A DNA stretch of 64,000 bases from Methylomonas sp. (GTDB lineage: Bacteria; Pseudomonadota; Gammaproteobacteria; Methylococcales; Methylomonadaceae), in NCBI GenBank assembly GCA_002929135.1, contig PESC01000019.1, positions 1 through 64,000 of the forward strand, given 5' to 3'. Position numbers and translations under genes: made by a program. The notes beneath the pieces were generated by a model. It worked only from the letters and a program-made list of their open reading frames with translations. It was not told the origin of the DNA and ran no database searches. Below, piece after piece: positions 16,599 through 25,868 of this stretch (its first letter is position 1; each line of letters begins with the position of its first letter).

Positions 16599-17359
16599 AG
16601 TTCTTCTGGTCGCAAGGTCAGAATGTCGTATCCGATTTCGGTGACCAGAATGGTGTGCTCCCACTGTGCCGACAGGCTGCGGTCTTTGGTAACCGCCGTC
16701 CAGCCGTCAGGCAGCACTTTCATGTGGCGTTTGCCGAGGTTAATCATGGGTTCTATGGTGAAGATCATGCCGGGCTTCATCTCGGCGCCTTCGCCACGCT
16801 TGCCGTAATGCATGACATGCGGTTCTTCGTGAAATTTTTTGCCTATGCCGTGGCCACAAAACTCGCGGACGACGGAGTAGCGGTTGCTTTCAGCGTGTTT
16901 TTGAATGGCGTGGCCTATGTCGCCGAAATGGGCACCGGGCCGGACTTGCTCTATGCCCAGGAACAGACACTGACGGGTGATTTCGATGAGTCGGCGGGCA
17001 TGAGGGCTGACGTCGCCGACACAGAACATCTTGCTGGTATCGCCGTGGTAGCCGTCCTTGATGACGGTGATGTCAATGTTGACAATGTCGCCACTCTTGA
17101 GCTGCTTGTTGCCGGGTATGCCATGGCAAATCTGATGATTGACCGAGGTGCAGATCGACTTGGGGAAGCCACGGTAATTCAGCGGTGCGGGTATGGCGTG
17201 TTGTTCATTGACGATGTAATCGTGGCAAATCTGATCGAGTTCCTCGGTGGTTACACCGACGTTGACGTGCGCGTCTATCATGTCCAGTACCTCAGCCGCC
17301 AAACGGCAGGCGATACGCATTTTTTCGATGTCTTCAGCAGTTTTGATGGCGATGTTCAT
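16595..17359 (-). CDS. map: type I methionine aminopeptidase
   Basis: Removes the initiator methionine from nascent proteins. The 254-residue protein shows the metal ligands of the pita-bread fold: the Asp residues in VNIDITV and GDTSKMF, His in GHGIGKKFHEEPHV, and Glu in FTIEPM and SAQWEHT. It is divergent from rpsB, as in many gammaproteobacteria, and overlaps glnD by 4 bp. Confidence 0.96.
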   Translation of the reverse strand: MNIAIKTAEDIEKMRIACRLAAEVLDMIDAHVNVGVTTEELDQICHDYIVNEQHAIPAPLNYRGFPKSICTSVNHQICHGIPGNKQLKSGDIVNIDITVIKDGYHGDTSKMFCVGDVSPHARRLIEITRQCLFLGIEQVRPGAHFGDIGHAIQKHAESNRYSVVREFCGHGIGKKFHEEPHVMHYGKRGEGAEMKPGMIFTIEPMINLGKRHMKVLPDGWTAVTKDRSLSAQWEHTILVTEIGYDILTLRPEEL

Positions 17360-17437
17360 GAACGGTCTGTGATGATTCGGTACTTGCTCTGACGCCTTGA
17401 TCGAGACGTTGCCGGGGGCAGTCTAACAGACTTGCTA

Positions 17438-17466
17438 TTGTTGCGAAATTGCGAACATGGTATAAA
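17438..17466 (+). promoter_or_regulatory. predicted sigma-70 promoter of rpsB-tsf
   Basis: TTGTTG at 17438-17443 and TATAAA at 17461-17466 are separated by exactly 17 bp. This leaves a leader of about 140 nt before rpsB, longer than needed for translation and consistent with the S2-binding autoregulatory leader known in gammaproteobacteria, which is inferred here rather than shown. Confidence 0.6.
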
Positions 17467-17611
17467 GCGCGGCTCACTTTATACAATACTCACGCCTGTC
17501 GGCACGATTGGTGGGGTGCTGGTAATGTCTCAGGACATGTCGGTCATCAGTCGGGACAGTGCGGAGGCGTAACCCAACGCCGAATCATCGGCAAAACCTT
17601 AGGAGAAATCA

Positions 17612-18355
17612 ATGGCAGTAGTGTCCATGCGTCAAATGTTGGAAGCGGGTGTTCATTTCGGACATCAAACCCGTTACTGGAACCCGAAAATGGCCCCCTA
17701 TCTGTTTGGTGCCCGCAACAAAATCCACATCATCAATCTGGAACAAACACTCCCCCTGTTCAATGACGCAATGAACTACCTGGGGCAGATGACCGCCAAC
17801 AAAGGCACCATCCTGTTCGTCGGCACCAAAAAAGCTGCCCGAAAAGCGGTTGCCGATGAAGCAATCCGTTGCGGCATGCCGTTTGTCAATCATCGTTGGC
17901 TGGGCGGAATGCTGACCAATTTCAAGACCATCAAAAAATCGATCAACCGCCTGAAAGAGCTGGAAGCGATGAAAAACGATGGCACCTTGTACCAACGCTT
18001 CAGCAAAAAAGAAGCATTGGGCATGGAGCGTGAGCTGGAAAAACTCGAACGCAGCCTGGGCGGCATCAAAGACATGCAGCGCACTCCCGACGCTTTGTTC
18101 ATCCTTGATGTCGGTTATGAGAAGAATGCCATTATGGAAGCCAAAAAACTGGGCATTCCGGTGATCGGTATCGTCGATTCCAACAACTCTCCCGAAAACA
18201 TTGATTACATCATTCCTGGCAATGACGACTCGATTCGTGCGGTTACGTTGTATTGCCAGACCGCATCCGCCGCCGTTCTGGAAGCCAAAGCGGTGCGTAT
18301 GGATGCTGCAAACAAAGCGGACGAATTCGTCGAGGAAATGGTTGCCGAAGGTTGA
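17612..18355 (+). CDS. rpsB: 30S ribosomal protein S2
   Basis: Ribosomal protein of the small subunit, 247 residues. The N-terminus [19 protein letters not shown] and the internal FVGTKKAA and [11 protein letters not shown] segments are diagnostic. A strong binding site, AGGAG, precedes the ATG at 17612. It is the first gene of the rpsB-tsf-pyrH-frr block, with a terminator-like hairpin before tsf. Confidence 0.98.
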   Translation: MAVVSMRQMLEAGVHFGHQTRYWNPKMAPYLFGARNKIHIINLEQTLPLFNDAMNYLGQMTANKGTILFVGTKKAARKAVADEAIRCGMPFVNHRWLGGMLTNFKTIKKSINRLKELEAMKNDGTLYQRFSKKEALGMERELEKLERSLGGIKDMQRTPDALFILDVGYEKNAIMEAKKLGIPVIGIVDSNNSPENIDYIIPGNDDSIRAVTLYCQTASAAVLEAKAVRMDAANKADEFVEEMVAEG

Positions 18356-18430
18356 TACGCGGCGCTTTGCACTGAGTCGGTATTTCAGAACCGAATCAGA
18401 CTGACTTGACAGATTAAATCAATATCTCAA

Positions 18431-18456
18431 ACGCCTCCATCGTGAGGCGTTTTTTT
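18431..18456 (+). terminator. intrinsic terminator/attenuator between rpsB and tsf
   Basis: Stem ACGCCTC/GAGGCGT with a 6-nt loop, followed by seven T. It lies 75 bp after rpsB and would reduce read-through into tsf. Confidence 0.85.
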
Positions 18457-18484
18457 AGATGAGCAATTTTAAGGAAACAAAACG

Positions 18485-19372
18485 ATGAGTATTAGTGCGG
18501 CTATGGTGAAGGAACTGCGCGAGCGAACCGGCTCCGGCATGATGGAATGCAAGAAAGCCCTGGTTGAAGCCGACGGCAACATGGAGCTGGCCATTGAAAA
18601 CATGCGCAAAGCCGGTCTGGCCAAGGCCGATAAAAAATCCGGCAGAATCGCTGCCGAGGGCGTCATTGGTGTCAAAGTCTCTGCCGACAGCACATCGGTC
18701 GTCATGGTCGATGTCAACTGCGAAACCGACTTCGTTGCCAAGAACGACGACTTCGTCAAATTCGTCGACGACGTCACCACCGCGTTGTTGACAGCCGATG
18801 TCGCAAACGACGAACAACTGCAAGCCCTGGTTCTGGCAGACGGCAGCAGCGTGGACGAAACCCGTCGCGCCATGATTGCGAAACTGGGTGAGAACATCAC
18901 CGTGCGTCGTTTCGAAAAATTTGCCACGACAAACGGCGGCCAGGCCTGTTATCTGCACGGCAGCAAAATTGGCGTGATCGTGGAGCTGGCCCAAGCCGAT
19001 GCCGAACTGGGCAAGGATGTAGCCATGCACATCGCCGCCAGCAAACCCATCTGTCTTTCTGCCGACCAGGTCGAGGCTGAAACCATCGAAAAAGAAAAAG
19101 AAATTTTTCTGGCCCAACAGGAAGACAAAATCAAGGGCAAGCCTAGCGACATCGTCGAGAAAATGGTGTCTGGCCGCATCAACAAATTCCTGGCCGAAGT
19201 CACTTTGCTGGGTCAGGCTTTCATCAAGGATGACAGCAAAACCATCGCCCAGTTGCTGAAGGAAAAAGGCAATGAGGCAGTACGCTTTGCCCGTTTCGAA
19301 GTAGGTGAAGGCATAGAGAAAAAAGAAGAGGACTTTGCCGCCGAAGTCATGGCGCAAGTCAGAGGAAGTTAA
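18485..19372 (+). CDS. tsf: translation elongation factor Ts
   Basis: Nucleotide exchange factor for EF-Tu. The 295-residue protein has the N-terminal UBA-like start ([18 protein letters not shown]) and the diagnostic core [14 protein letters not shown] binding site AAGGAA precedes the ATG at 18485. It is followed by an intrinsic terminator before pyrH. Confidence 0.98.
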   Translation: MSISAAMVKELRERTGSGMMECKKALVEADGNMELAIENMRKAGLAKADKKSGRIAAEGVIGVKVSADSTSVVMVDVNCETDFVAKNDDFVKFVDDVTTALLTADVANDEQLQALVLADGSSVDETRRAMIAKLGENITVRRFEKFATTNGGQACYLHGSKIGVIVELAQADAELGKDVAMHIAASKPICLSADQVEAETIEKEKEIFLAQQEDKIKGKPSDIVEKMVSGRINKFLAEVTLLGQAFIKDDSKTIAQLLKEKGNEAVRFARFEVGEGIEKKEEDFAAEVMAQVRGS

Positions 19373-19387
19373 GGCCCTCTCTAAAAG

Positions 19388-19410
19388 CCCGGTTTTTACC
19401 GGGTTTTTTT
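19388..19410 (+). terminator. intrinsic terminator after tsf
   Basis: Stem CCCGGT/ACCGGG with a TTTT loop and a run of seven T at 19404-19410, 15 bp after the tsf stop. Confidence 0.85.
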
Positions 19411-19460
19411 CGGCATCAAAACACCTTTGTGATTACCCCTTACCGAGCCTGGATAGTGTG

Positions 19461-20180
19461 ATGAGTCAATTGATCTGTAGAAGAATTTTGCTCAAGCTGA
19501 GCGGCGAAGCCTTGATGAGTGCGCAGGGTGGCAGCATAGACCCCGATATCGTTCAGCGCTTGGCGCACGAGGTCAAAGACTTGTGCGATGCCGGTATTCA
19601 GGTCGGTTTGGTGATCGGTGGCGGCAATATCCTGCGCGGTGCCGAAAAAGCGTCGGCAGGTCTCAATCGGGTGACTGGCGACCAGATGGGTATGCTGGCC
19701 ACCGTCATCAACGCCTTGGCGATGCAGGATGCCCTGGAATACCTAGGGCAGCCGGTGCGGGTGATGACGGCGTTGAAAATCAACCAGGTCTGCGAAGATT
19801 ACATCCGCCGCCGGGCGGTGCGTCATCTGGAAAAGGGCAGGGTGACCATCTTCGCTGCGGGTACCGGTAACCCGTTTTTTACCACCGACACCGCGGCCAG
19901 CCTTCGCGCCATCGAGATTGACGCCCAACTGATGATTAAGGCCACCAAAGTCAAAGGTGTTTATTCTGCCGACCCCCATAAAGTAGCCGATGCAACATTT
20001 TATTCGCGTCTGACCTATGACGAGGCGATCGACCAGCGCCTGAATGTCATGGATACGACGGCGCTGGTGTTGTGCCGGGATAATAATCTGCCCATGCGGG
20101 TAATGAACATTTTTGAGCCGGGTGCCGTCATGCGGCTGATGCGTGGCGAAGACATCGGCTCTCTTATCGTGAGGAAATGA
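19461..20180 (+). CDS. pyrH: UMP kinase
   Basis: Phosphorylates UMP to UDP in pyrimidine synthesis. The 239-residue protein carries the amino-acid-kinase motifs [20 protein letters not shown] and [13 protein letters not shown] chose the ATG at 19461 ([15 protein letters not shown]); the longer open frame would begin inside tsf. It is 1 bp upstream of frr, so the two are surely translated from one mRNA. Confidence 0.97.
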   Translation: MSQLICRRILLKLSGEALMSAQGGSIDPDIVQRLAHEVKDLCDAGIQVGLVIGGGNILRGAEKASAGLNRVTGDQMGMLATVINALAMQDALEYLGQPVRVMTALKINQVCEDYIRRRAVRHLEKGRVTIFAAGTGNPFFTTDTAASLRAIEIDAQLMIKATKVKGVYSADPHKVADATFYSRLTYDEAIDQRLNVMDTTALVLCRDNNLPMRVMNIFEPGAVMRLMRGEDIGSLIVRK

Positions 20181-20181
20181 C

Positions 20182-20739
20182 ATGATTAGCGATATTCAAC
20201 AGGATGCCTTAACACGGATGATAAAAAGCATAGAAAGCTTGCAAAAAGCCTTCTCCAAAATCCGCACCGGACGCGCTCACCCCAGCTTGCTCGATCAAAT
20301 CACCGTCAGTTACTACGGCACGGAATCGTCGTTGTCACAGGTTGCCAACGTATCCGTCGAAGATGCGCGAACGCTGAAGGTTACACCCTGGGAGAAGGGC
20401 ATGATCCAGGCCATCGAAAAAGCGATTATGTCATCGGGTCTGGGCTTGAATCCCGCCACCCAGGGTATGGTGATCCGCATTCCGCTGCCCGCGCTGACCG
20501 AGGAGCGTCGCCGTGAACTGGTCAAAGTCGTCAAGAACGAAGCCGAACAAGGCCGGGTGGCCATCCGCAACATTCGCCGCGACGCCAATGCGGCGATCAA
20601 GGATGCGCTCAAGGACAAACTGATTTCGGAAGACGATGCCCGTCAGGCGGAAGACAAAATTCAGAAACTGACCGACCAATACATCAAGGAAGTGGAAAAG
20701 CATCTCGAAGAAAAAGAAGCCGATCTGCTTTCGATGTAA
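20182..20739 (+). CDS. frr: ribosome recycling factor
   Basis: Splits the post-termination ribosome together with EF-G. The 185-residue length and the segments [15 protein letters not shown] and [14 protein letters not shown] are diagnostic for the family. It starts 1 bp after pyrH. Confidence 0.98.
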   Translation: MISDIQQDALTRMIKSIESLQKAFSKIRTGRAHPSLLDQITVSYYGTESSLSQVANVSVEDARTLKVTPWEKGMIQAIEKAIMSSGLGLNPATQGMVIRIPLPALTEERRRELVKVVKNEAEQGRVAIRNIRRDANAAIKDALKDKLISEDDARQAEDKIQKLTDQYIKEVEKHLEEKEADLLSM

Positions 20740-20751
20740 GGCGTGCGAGCC

Positions 20752-21531
20752 ATGGCGACCGACTTGAATCCAACGGCACACGATAGTCACGATAATCCCA
20801 GGCACATTGCCATCATCATGGACGGCAATGGCCGTTGGGCGCAGAAACGCATGATGCCCCGGGTCATGGGGCATCATGCCGGTGTCAAGGCAGTGCGCAA
20901 AATCGTCGAATACTGCGCCAAGCAAGGCATCGAAGTCTTGTCGCTGTTTGCCTTCAGCAGCGAAAACTGGCGCCGTCCCCGGGAAGAGGTCAATTTGCTG
21001 ATGGACTTGTTCCTGTCTACCCTGCAAACCGAAGTCGACAAGCTCGACAAGAACAACATCCGGCTCAAGATCATTGGCGACAGAGCCGGGTTTTCCAACA
21101 AGCTGCAACTCAAAATTCGCGATGCTGAAGCGCAAACCGCAAGCAACACCGGCCTTACCCTGGTGATAGCCGCCAACTACGGTGGCCGATGGGACATTAC
21201 CCAAGCCGTGACGCAAATCGTTGCCGGTATCCAAAACGCCACGATAGCCCCCGGCGACGTCTCGGAAGCCTTGATCGACAATTACCTGGTAACGGCAGGT
21301 TTGCCCGAGCCGGATCTGTTCATACGCTCCGGCGGCGAGGAGCGGGTCAGCAACTTTCTGCTCTGGCAGTTGGCCTACACCGAGTTTTATTTCACCAAAA
21401 CCTTGTGGCCCGATTTCGACGGCGCCTTGTTGCAGGAAGCCATTGCAAGTTTCAAAGGACGTCAGCGCCGTTTTGGCCATACCGGCGAACAAATGCTGGA
21501 TAACCAAAATGGTTACGCTTTACTTCAATAA
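20752..21531 (+). CDS. uppS: undecaprenyl diphosphate synthase
   Basis: Cis-prenyltransferase that makes the C55 lipid carrier for peptidoglycan. Motifs are HIAIIMDGNGRWA (catalytic Asp), FAFSSENW, and RSGGEERVSNFLLWQ near the end. The ATG at 20752 gives 259 residues; a GTG at 20743 would add three. The gene is 12 bp downstream of frr. Confidence 0.96.
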   Translation: MATDLNPTAHDSHDNPRHIAIIMDGNGRWAQKRMMPRVMGHHAGVKAVRKIVEYCAKQGIEVLSLFAFSSENWRRPREEVNLLMDLFLSTLQTEVDKLDKNNIRLKIIGDRAGFSNKLQLKIRDAEAQTASNTGLTLVIAANYGGRWDITQAVTQIVAGIQNATIAPGDVSEALIDNYLVTAGLPEPDLFIRSGGEERVSNFLLWQLAYTEFYFTKTLWPDFDGALLQEAIASFKGRQRRFGHTGEQMLDNQNGYALLQ

Positions 21532-21549
21532 AATAACGACAAGAAACCT

Positions 21550-22458
21550 ATGCTACTTCAACGCACAATCACGGCTTTGGTGTTACTGACCGTCGCGCTG
21601 CTGGCGATCTTTCAACTTTCATCGATCTATTTTTCGCTGTTCATCGCAGCCATTACGTTTCTGGCAGCCTGGGAATGGCTGGCGTTGACCGACGTCGAAA
21701 AACCCGTGAGCAAAGGGCTGTTCTTCGCTGCGCTCATTGCCCCGATGATAGGGGTGACGTTCTGGACCCACTTCCTGGAGTGGTTGGCCGGCGTCATGGA
21801 ATGGCCCGAGGTCAAAGACTATTCCGATGCGCTCGAATGGTTCGTCATCGTTCCGGTACTGTTCTGGCTGCTGGCCATGCTGTTGATTCGCCAGGCCAGT
21901 GCGCAATTGCTGGTGGTCGACGTGTCGCCACGACTCAAAGCCTTCATCGGCTGGCTGGTACTGTTGTCGGCCTGGATGTTCCTGACCAAGCTGCGTTCTT
22001 ATTACGGCCCCGACATGGTGTTGTATTTTCTGATTGTGATCTGGCTGGCCGATATCAGTGCCTACTTCGCCGGCCACCGTTGGGGCAAGGACAAGCTGTC
22101 GCCCGACATCAGTCCCGGCAAGACCGTGCAAGGTATGTACGGCGCTTTGGTGTCGGCCGTCGTTTGCGCCATGGGGTTATGGGTGTTTTATGGGGGCATC
22201 CAGTCGTTTCTGGGTGAGATGCCTCAGCTTGCCGTCCTGATGGCGTTCGACTGGATCATTCTGTCCATCCTCACCGTGCTGATTTCGATTTATGGCGATC
22301 TGTTCTTCAGCCTGGTCAAGCGCCGCAAGGGTGTCAAAGACAGCGGTGTGCTGCTGCCGGGGCATGGCGGCGTCCTCGATCGAATCGACAGCGTCATCGC
22401 GGCGGCACCGTTCTTTTACGCCGGTGTCGTTCTGATTGGTCGGAGCGTGTTCTCATGA
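21550..22458 (+). CDS. cdsA: phosphatidate cytidylyltransferase
   Basis: Makes CDP-diacylglycerol for phospholipid synthesis in the inner membrane. The 302-residue, multi-span protein contains the C-terminal signature region [21 protein letters not shown] and the [12 protein letters not shown] motif. It overlaps dxr by 4 bp. Confidence 0.96.
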   Translation: MLLQRTITALVLLTVALLAIFQLSSIYFSLFIAAITFLAAWEWLALTDVEKPVSKGLFFAALIAPMIGVTFWTHFLEWLAGVMEWPEVKDYSDALEWFVIVPVLFWLLAMLLIRQASAQLLVVDVSPRLKAFIGWLVLLSAWMFLTKLRSYYGPDMVLYFLIVIWLADISAYFAGHRWGKDKLSPDISPGKTVQGMYGALVSAVVCAMGLWVFYGGIQSFLGEMPQLAVLMAFDWIILSILTVLISIYGDLFFSLVKRRKGVKDSGVLLPGHGGVLDRIDSVIAAAPFFYAGVVLIGRSVFS

Positions 22459-23639
22459 AAGGTATTTGCATACTCGGCGCAACCGGATCGATAGGCGTCA
22501 GCACCCTGGATGTCGCGGCAAGACATGCCGATCGATACAAGGTGGTGGCATTGACGGCCAACGGCAATATCGAAACCTTGTTTCAGCAGTGTCTGACCCA
22601 TCGCCCTCAGCACGTCGTCATCGTCAATTGCGAAAAAGCCGATGAATTCCGCCAGACCATAGACGGTACCGACATTGCCGACATCACGGTTCATGCCGGT
22701 GCCGAAGCCTTGCAGACCGTGGCGACGCTGGATACGGTCGATGTGGTCATGGCAGCCATCGTCGGCGCGGCGGGATTGTTGCCCACCCTGGCTGCCGCCA
22801 AGGCAGGCAAAACGGTGTTGCTCGCCAACAAGGAAGCCTTGGTCATGTCGGGCCAGATTTTCATGCAGGCCGTTGCCGAATCCGGCGCGGTGCTGTTACC
22901 CATCGACAGCGAGCACAACGCCATTTTTCAATGCATGCCCCAAGGTTACACGCCGGGCCATAGCGCCGCGCAAGTGCGGCGCATTTTGCTGACGGCATCG
23001 GGTGGCCCGTTTCGTAAAACAGCGCTGGACAGCCTGCCCAACGTCACCCCCGAGCAGGCGGTGGCTCATCCCAAATGGGATATGGGCCGGAAAATCTCGG
23101 TCGATTCGGCCACCATGATGAACAAGGGCCTGGAACTTATCGAGGCCTGTTTGCTCTTCAACGTCGAACCCGACGCGATTCAGGTCGTCATCCATCCGCA
23201 AAGCATCATTCACTCGATGGTGGATTACGTTGACGGCTCGGTGCTGGCGCAGATGGGCAACCCGGACATGCGCACACCCATCGCCCATGCCATGGCCTGG
23301 CCGGAACGCTTCGAGTCCGGCGTGACACCGCTCGATATTTTCGAGGTGGGCCACATGGATTTCGAAGCCCCGGATCTGAAGCGTTTTCCGTGCTTGAGAC
23401 TGGCCTACCAGGCCATCCGTGCCGGAGGCATCATGCCGACAGTATTGAATGCGGCCAACGAAGTAGCCGTCGAGTCGTTTTTGAATGAGGGCATACGCTT
23501 TACCGACATTGCCGTCGTCATCGAACGCAGCATGGCTCGATTCAAACCCGATAGCGCCGACAGCCTTGAATTGGTTTTAGCAGCGGATGGGCAGGCCCGC
23601 ACCGTTGCCAGGGAAGAAATCCGCTTACTCGAACCTTGA
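22455..23639 (+). CDS. dxr: 1-deoxy-D-xylulose 5-phosphate reductoisomerase
   Basis: NADPH-dependent second step of the MEP isoprenoid pathway, feeding UppS and quinone or carotenoid synthesis. The 394-residue protein has [12 protein letters not shown] for NADPH binding, [10 protein letters not shown] and the [10 protein letters not shown] motif of the metal and substrate site. ATGA overlap with cdsA. Confidence 0.97.
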   Translation: MKGICILGATGSIGVSTLDVAARHADRYKVVALTANGNIETLFQQCLTHRPQHVVIVNCEKADEFRQTIDGTDIADITVHAGAEALQTVATLDTVDVVMAAIVGAAGLLPTLAAAKAGKTVLLANKEALVMSGQIFMQAVAESGAVLLPIDSEHNAIFQCMPQGYTPGHSAAQVRRILLTASGGPFRKTALDSLPNVTPEQAVAHPKWDMGRKISVDSATMMNKGLELIEACLLFNVEPDAIQVVIHPQSIIHSMVDYVDGSVLAQMGNPDMRTPIAHAMAWPERFESGVTPLDIFEVGHMDFEAPDLKRFPCLRLAYQAIRAGGIMPTVLNAANEVAVESFLNEGIRFTDIAVVIERSMARFKPDSADSLELVLAADGQARTVAREEIRLLEP

Positions 23640-23646
23640 AAAACTT

Positions 23647-25011
23647 ATGGAAACCTTGCACACCCTGTTTTATTTTCTGGTCGCCATTGCCGTACTCGTA
23701 GCGTTTCACGAGTTTGGTCATTTTTGGGTGGCGCGGAAAACCGGTGTCAAGGTCACCCGCTTTGCCATAGGTTTCGGCAAACGGCTTTGGGGTTACCAGA
23801 AGTCGCCCGCCGATACCGAATTCGTGATATGCGCCATCCCACTGGGTGGCTACGTCAAAATGGTCGACGAGCGGGAAGAGCCGGTTGCGCCGGAGGATTT
23901 GCCGTTTGCCTTCAACCGGCAGAGCCTGGCTGTACGTAGTGCGATCGTCGCCGCTGGCCCGCTGGTCAATCTACTTTTGGCGATCGTCCTGTTCTGGCTG
24001 GTGCTGGTCATCGGTGAAACCGGCATACGTCCCATCGTTGGTAACGTAGAAGCCGATACGCTGGCAGCGCAGGCAGGCTTTGTCGAAGGCGATGAAATCA
24101 TGCGTGTCAATCAGAAAAACACGCCAACCTGGGCTACCGTTCTGGAACAACTGGTTTCCAGAGCCATCCATGGCGACCAGACCATAGAAATCAGCGTCAA
24201 GACGATGGCGGGTGATGAAATCAATCGCTGGATCACGCTCACCGGCGATGACATCAAAAGCCCTGAAATGCTGGGCAAACGCTTGGGATTCAATCCGTGG
24301 ATGCCGAAAATTCAGCCCATTATCGGTCAGTTGACCAGTGATGGCGCTGCCAAAGCCGCCGGGTTGCAAACCGGCGATTTGATTCTGTCAGCCGATGGCG
24401 TGGCTGTTGCGGAATGGCTGCAGTGGGTCGATATCGTCAAGAGTCGACCGGATCAGGAAATCAAGCTGTTGATCGAGCGGGCCGAGGCGCAGCAGGAAAT
24501 TCGGCTGACGCCGCGTGCCGAGCAGCAGGCCGATGGCAGTGTGATAGGCAAAATCGGTGCCGGTGTCCATATTCCGCCAGATACCCTACAGGGCATGAGA
24601 GTGACTTACACCTTGCCGGTGGGTGAAGCGCTGAGGGTGGCAAGCGAAAAAACCTGGTTTTACGCCATCACCACCGTGAAAATGATAGGCAAAATGTTCA
24701 TTGGCGCGGCATCGGTCGAAAACTTGAGTGGTCCCATCAGCATTGCGCAATATGCCGGTCAATCCGCCGAAATGGGCTTCACCGCCTTTCTCAAATTTCT
24801 CGGTTTGGTCAGCGTCAGTTTGGGCGTACTCAATTTGCTACCCATCCCCATACTCGACGGCGGCCATCTGCTGTTTTTTGCGCTGGAGGCCATCAAGGGC
24901 CGCCCCATATCCGATCGGGTGCAAATGTATTTCCAGCAACTGGGCATGTTTTTGCTGATTTCGCTGATGATGTTGTCGCTGGTCATCGACATTGATCGCA
25001 TTGCTCAATAG
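23647..25011 (+). CDS. rseP: RIP zinc metalloprotease RseP (site-2 protease)
   Basis: Intramembrane protease that cuts anti-sigma factors such as RseA and clears signal-peptide remnants. The 454-residue product has HEFGH at 21-25 in the first membrane span, two central PDZ domains, and the second active-site element PIPILDGGHL near the C-terminus. I chose the ATG at 23647 over the frame start at 23587, which lies inside dxr. In E. coli bamA follows this gene; here dsbC follows. Confidence 0.96.
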   Translation: METLHTLFYFLVAIAVLVAFHEFGHFWVARKTGVKVTRFAIGFGKRLWGYQKSPADTEFVICAIPLGGYVKMVDEREEPVAPEDLPFAFNRQSLAVRSAIVAAGPLVNLLLAIVLFWLVLVIGETGIRPIVGNVEADTLAAQAGFVEGDEIMRVNQKNTPTWATVLEQLVSRAIHGDQTIEISVKTMAGDEINRWITLTGDDIKSPEMLGKRLGFNPWMPKIQPIIGQLTSDGAAKAAGLQTGDLILSADGVAVAEWLQWVDIVKSRPDQEIKLLIERAEAQQEIRLTPRAEQQADGSVIGKIGAGVHIPPDTLQGMRVTYTLPVGEALRVASEKTWFYAITTVKMIGKMFIGAASVENLSGPISIAQYAGQSAEMGFTAFLKFLGLVSVSLGVLNLLPIPILDGGHLLFFALEAIKGRPISDRVQMYFQQLGMFLLISLMMLSLVIDIDRIAQ

Positions 25012-25073
25012 TAACGCCCGGCACGGTCATGCCGCGTCGACCTGTCCCCCCCTCCCTAAATGGAAATCAAGCC

Positions 25074-25781
25074 ATGAAAAAACTGTATTCACTGCTGACT
25101 GTTGCGCTATTGACGCTGTCGTCGTCATCCTGGGCTGATGAAGCCGCCATCAAAAAAGCGCTATCCGAGTTCATGCCCGAGGCCAAAGTCGACAGCATCA
25201 GCCCATCTGAAATCAAGGGCTTGTATGAAGTTGTCGTGGGTGCCAGCATTTTTTATGCGTCCGAGGACGGCAAGTACCTGATTCAGGGGCAGTTATACGA
25301 CGCCTTCGCGAAAGAAAACCTCACCGAAAACAGATTGTCGGGGATGCGCAAACAGGCGTTGGACAAAGTGGGTGAACACAACATGATTACCTTCAAAGCG
25401 CCGAATGCGAAATATCAGGTGTCGGTGTTTACTGACATCGATTGTGGGTACTGCCGGAAACTGCATGCTGAAATCGACCAATACATGGCCAAAGGCATCA
25501 GTGTTCGTTACCTGTTTTTCCCGAGAGCCGGTAAAGGCTCAGAATCTTACGCAAAAGCGGTATCGGTCTGGTGTGCCGATGACAGGCAAAAGGCATTGAC
25601 TGCCGCTAAAAAGGGCGAATCGGTTGCAACCAAGCAATGCAGCAACCCCGTAGACGACCACATGAATCTGGGCGAAGCCTTCGGTATGTCGGGTACGCCC
25701 ATGATCGTCACGCAAAAAGGCAACGTGTTGCCCGGTTACGTGCCGGCTGAGCAATTGGTCAAAGTACTGGGCAGTGAATGA
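25074..25781 (+). CDS. dsbC: periplasmic thiol:disulfide isomerase DsbC
   Basis: Dimeric isomerase that corrects wrong disulfides in the periplasm. The 235-residue precursor has a signal peptide (residues 1-21, ending SSSSWA), an N-terminal dimerisation domain, the thioredoxin active site CGYC at 124-127, a structural pair at Cys167 and Cys189, and the cis-proline in MSGTPMI. The ATG at 25074 is chosen for the signal peptide. It lies 62 bp after rseP and may be read from the same transcript. Confidence 0.95.
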   Translation: MKKLYSLLTVALLTLSSSSWADEAAIKKALSEFMPEAKVDSISPSEIKGLYEVVVGASIFYASEDGKYLIQGQLYDAFAKENLTENRLSGMRKQALDKVGEHNMITFKAPNAKYQVSVFTDIDCGYCRKLHAEIDQYMAKGISVRYLFFPRAGKGSESYAKAVSVWCADDRQKALTAAKKGESVATKQCSNPVDDHMNLGEAFGMSGTPMIVTQKGNVLPGYVPAEQLVKVLGSE

Positions 25782-25868
25782 GGCTGCTGTTGCTTGGTTA
25801 CTTAGGATGCTGCGGGTTCTGACCAGGTGAAATCAGGCCCGCCCGCTTGAAGCGCACGCCGCAACGTC

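Noticed and set aside
16655-17392. 245-codon plus-strand frame across map
   Set aside because: Antisense to map, which has all metal ligands.
20431-21507. 358-codon minus-strand frame across frr and uppS
   Set aside because: Both plus-strand genes have diagnostic motifs and ordered operon spacing, so this frame is not a gene.
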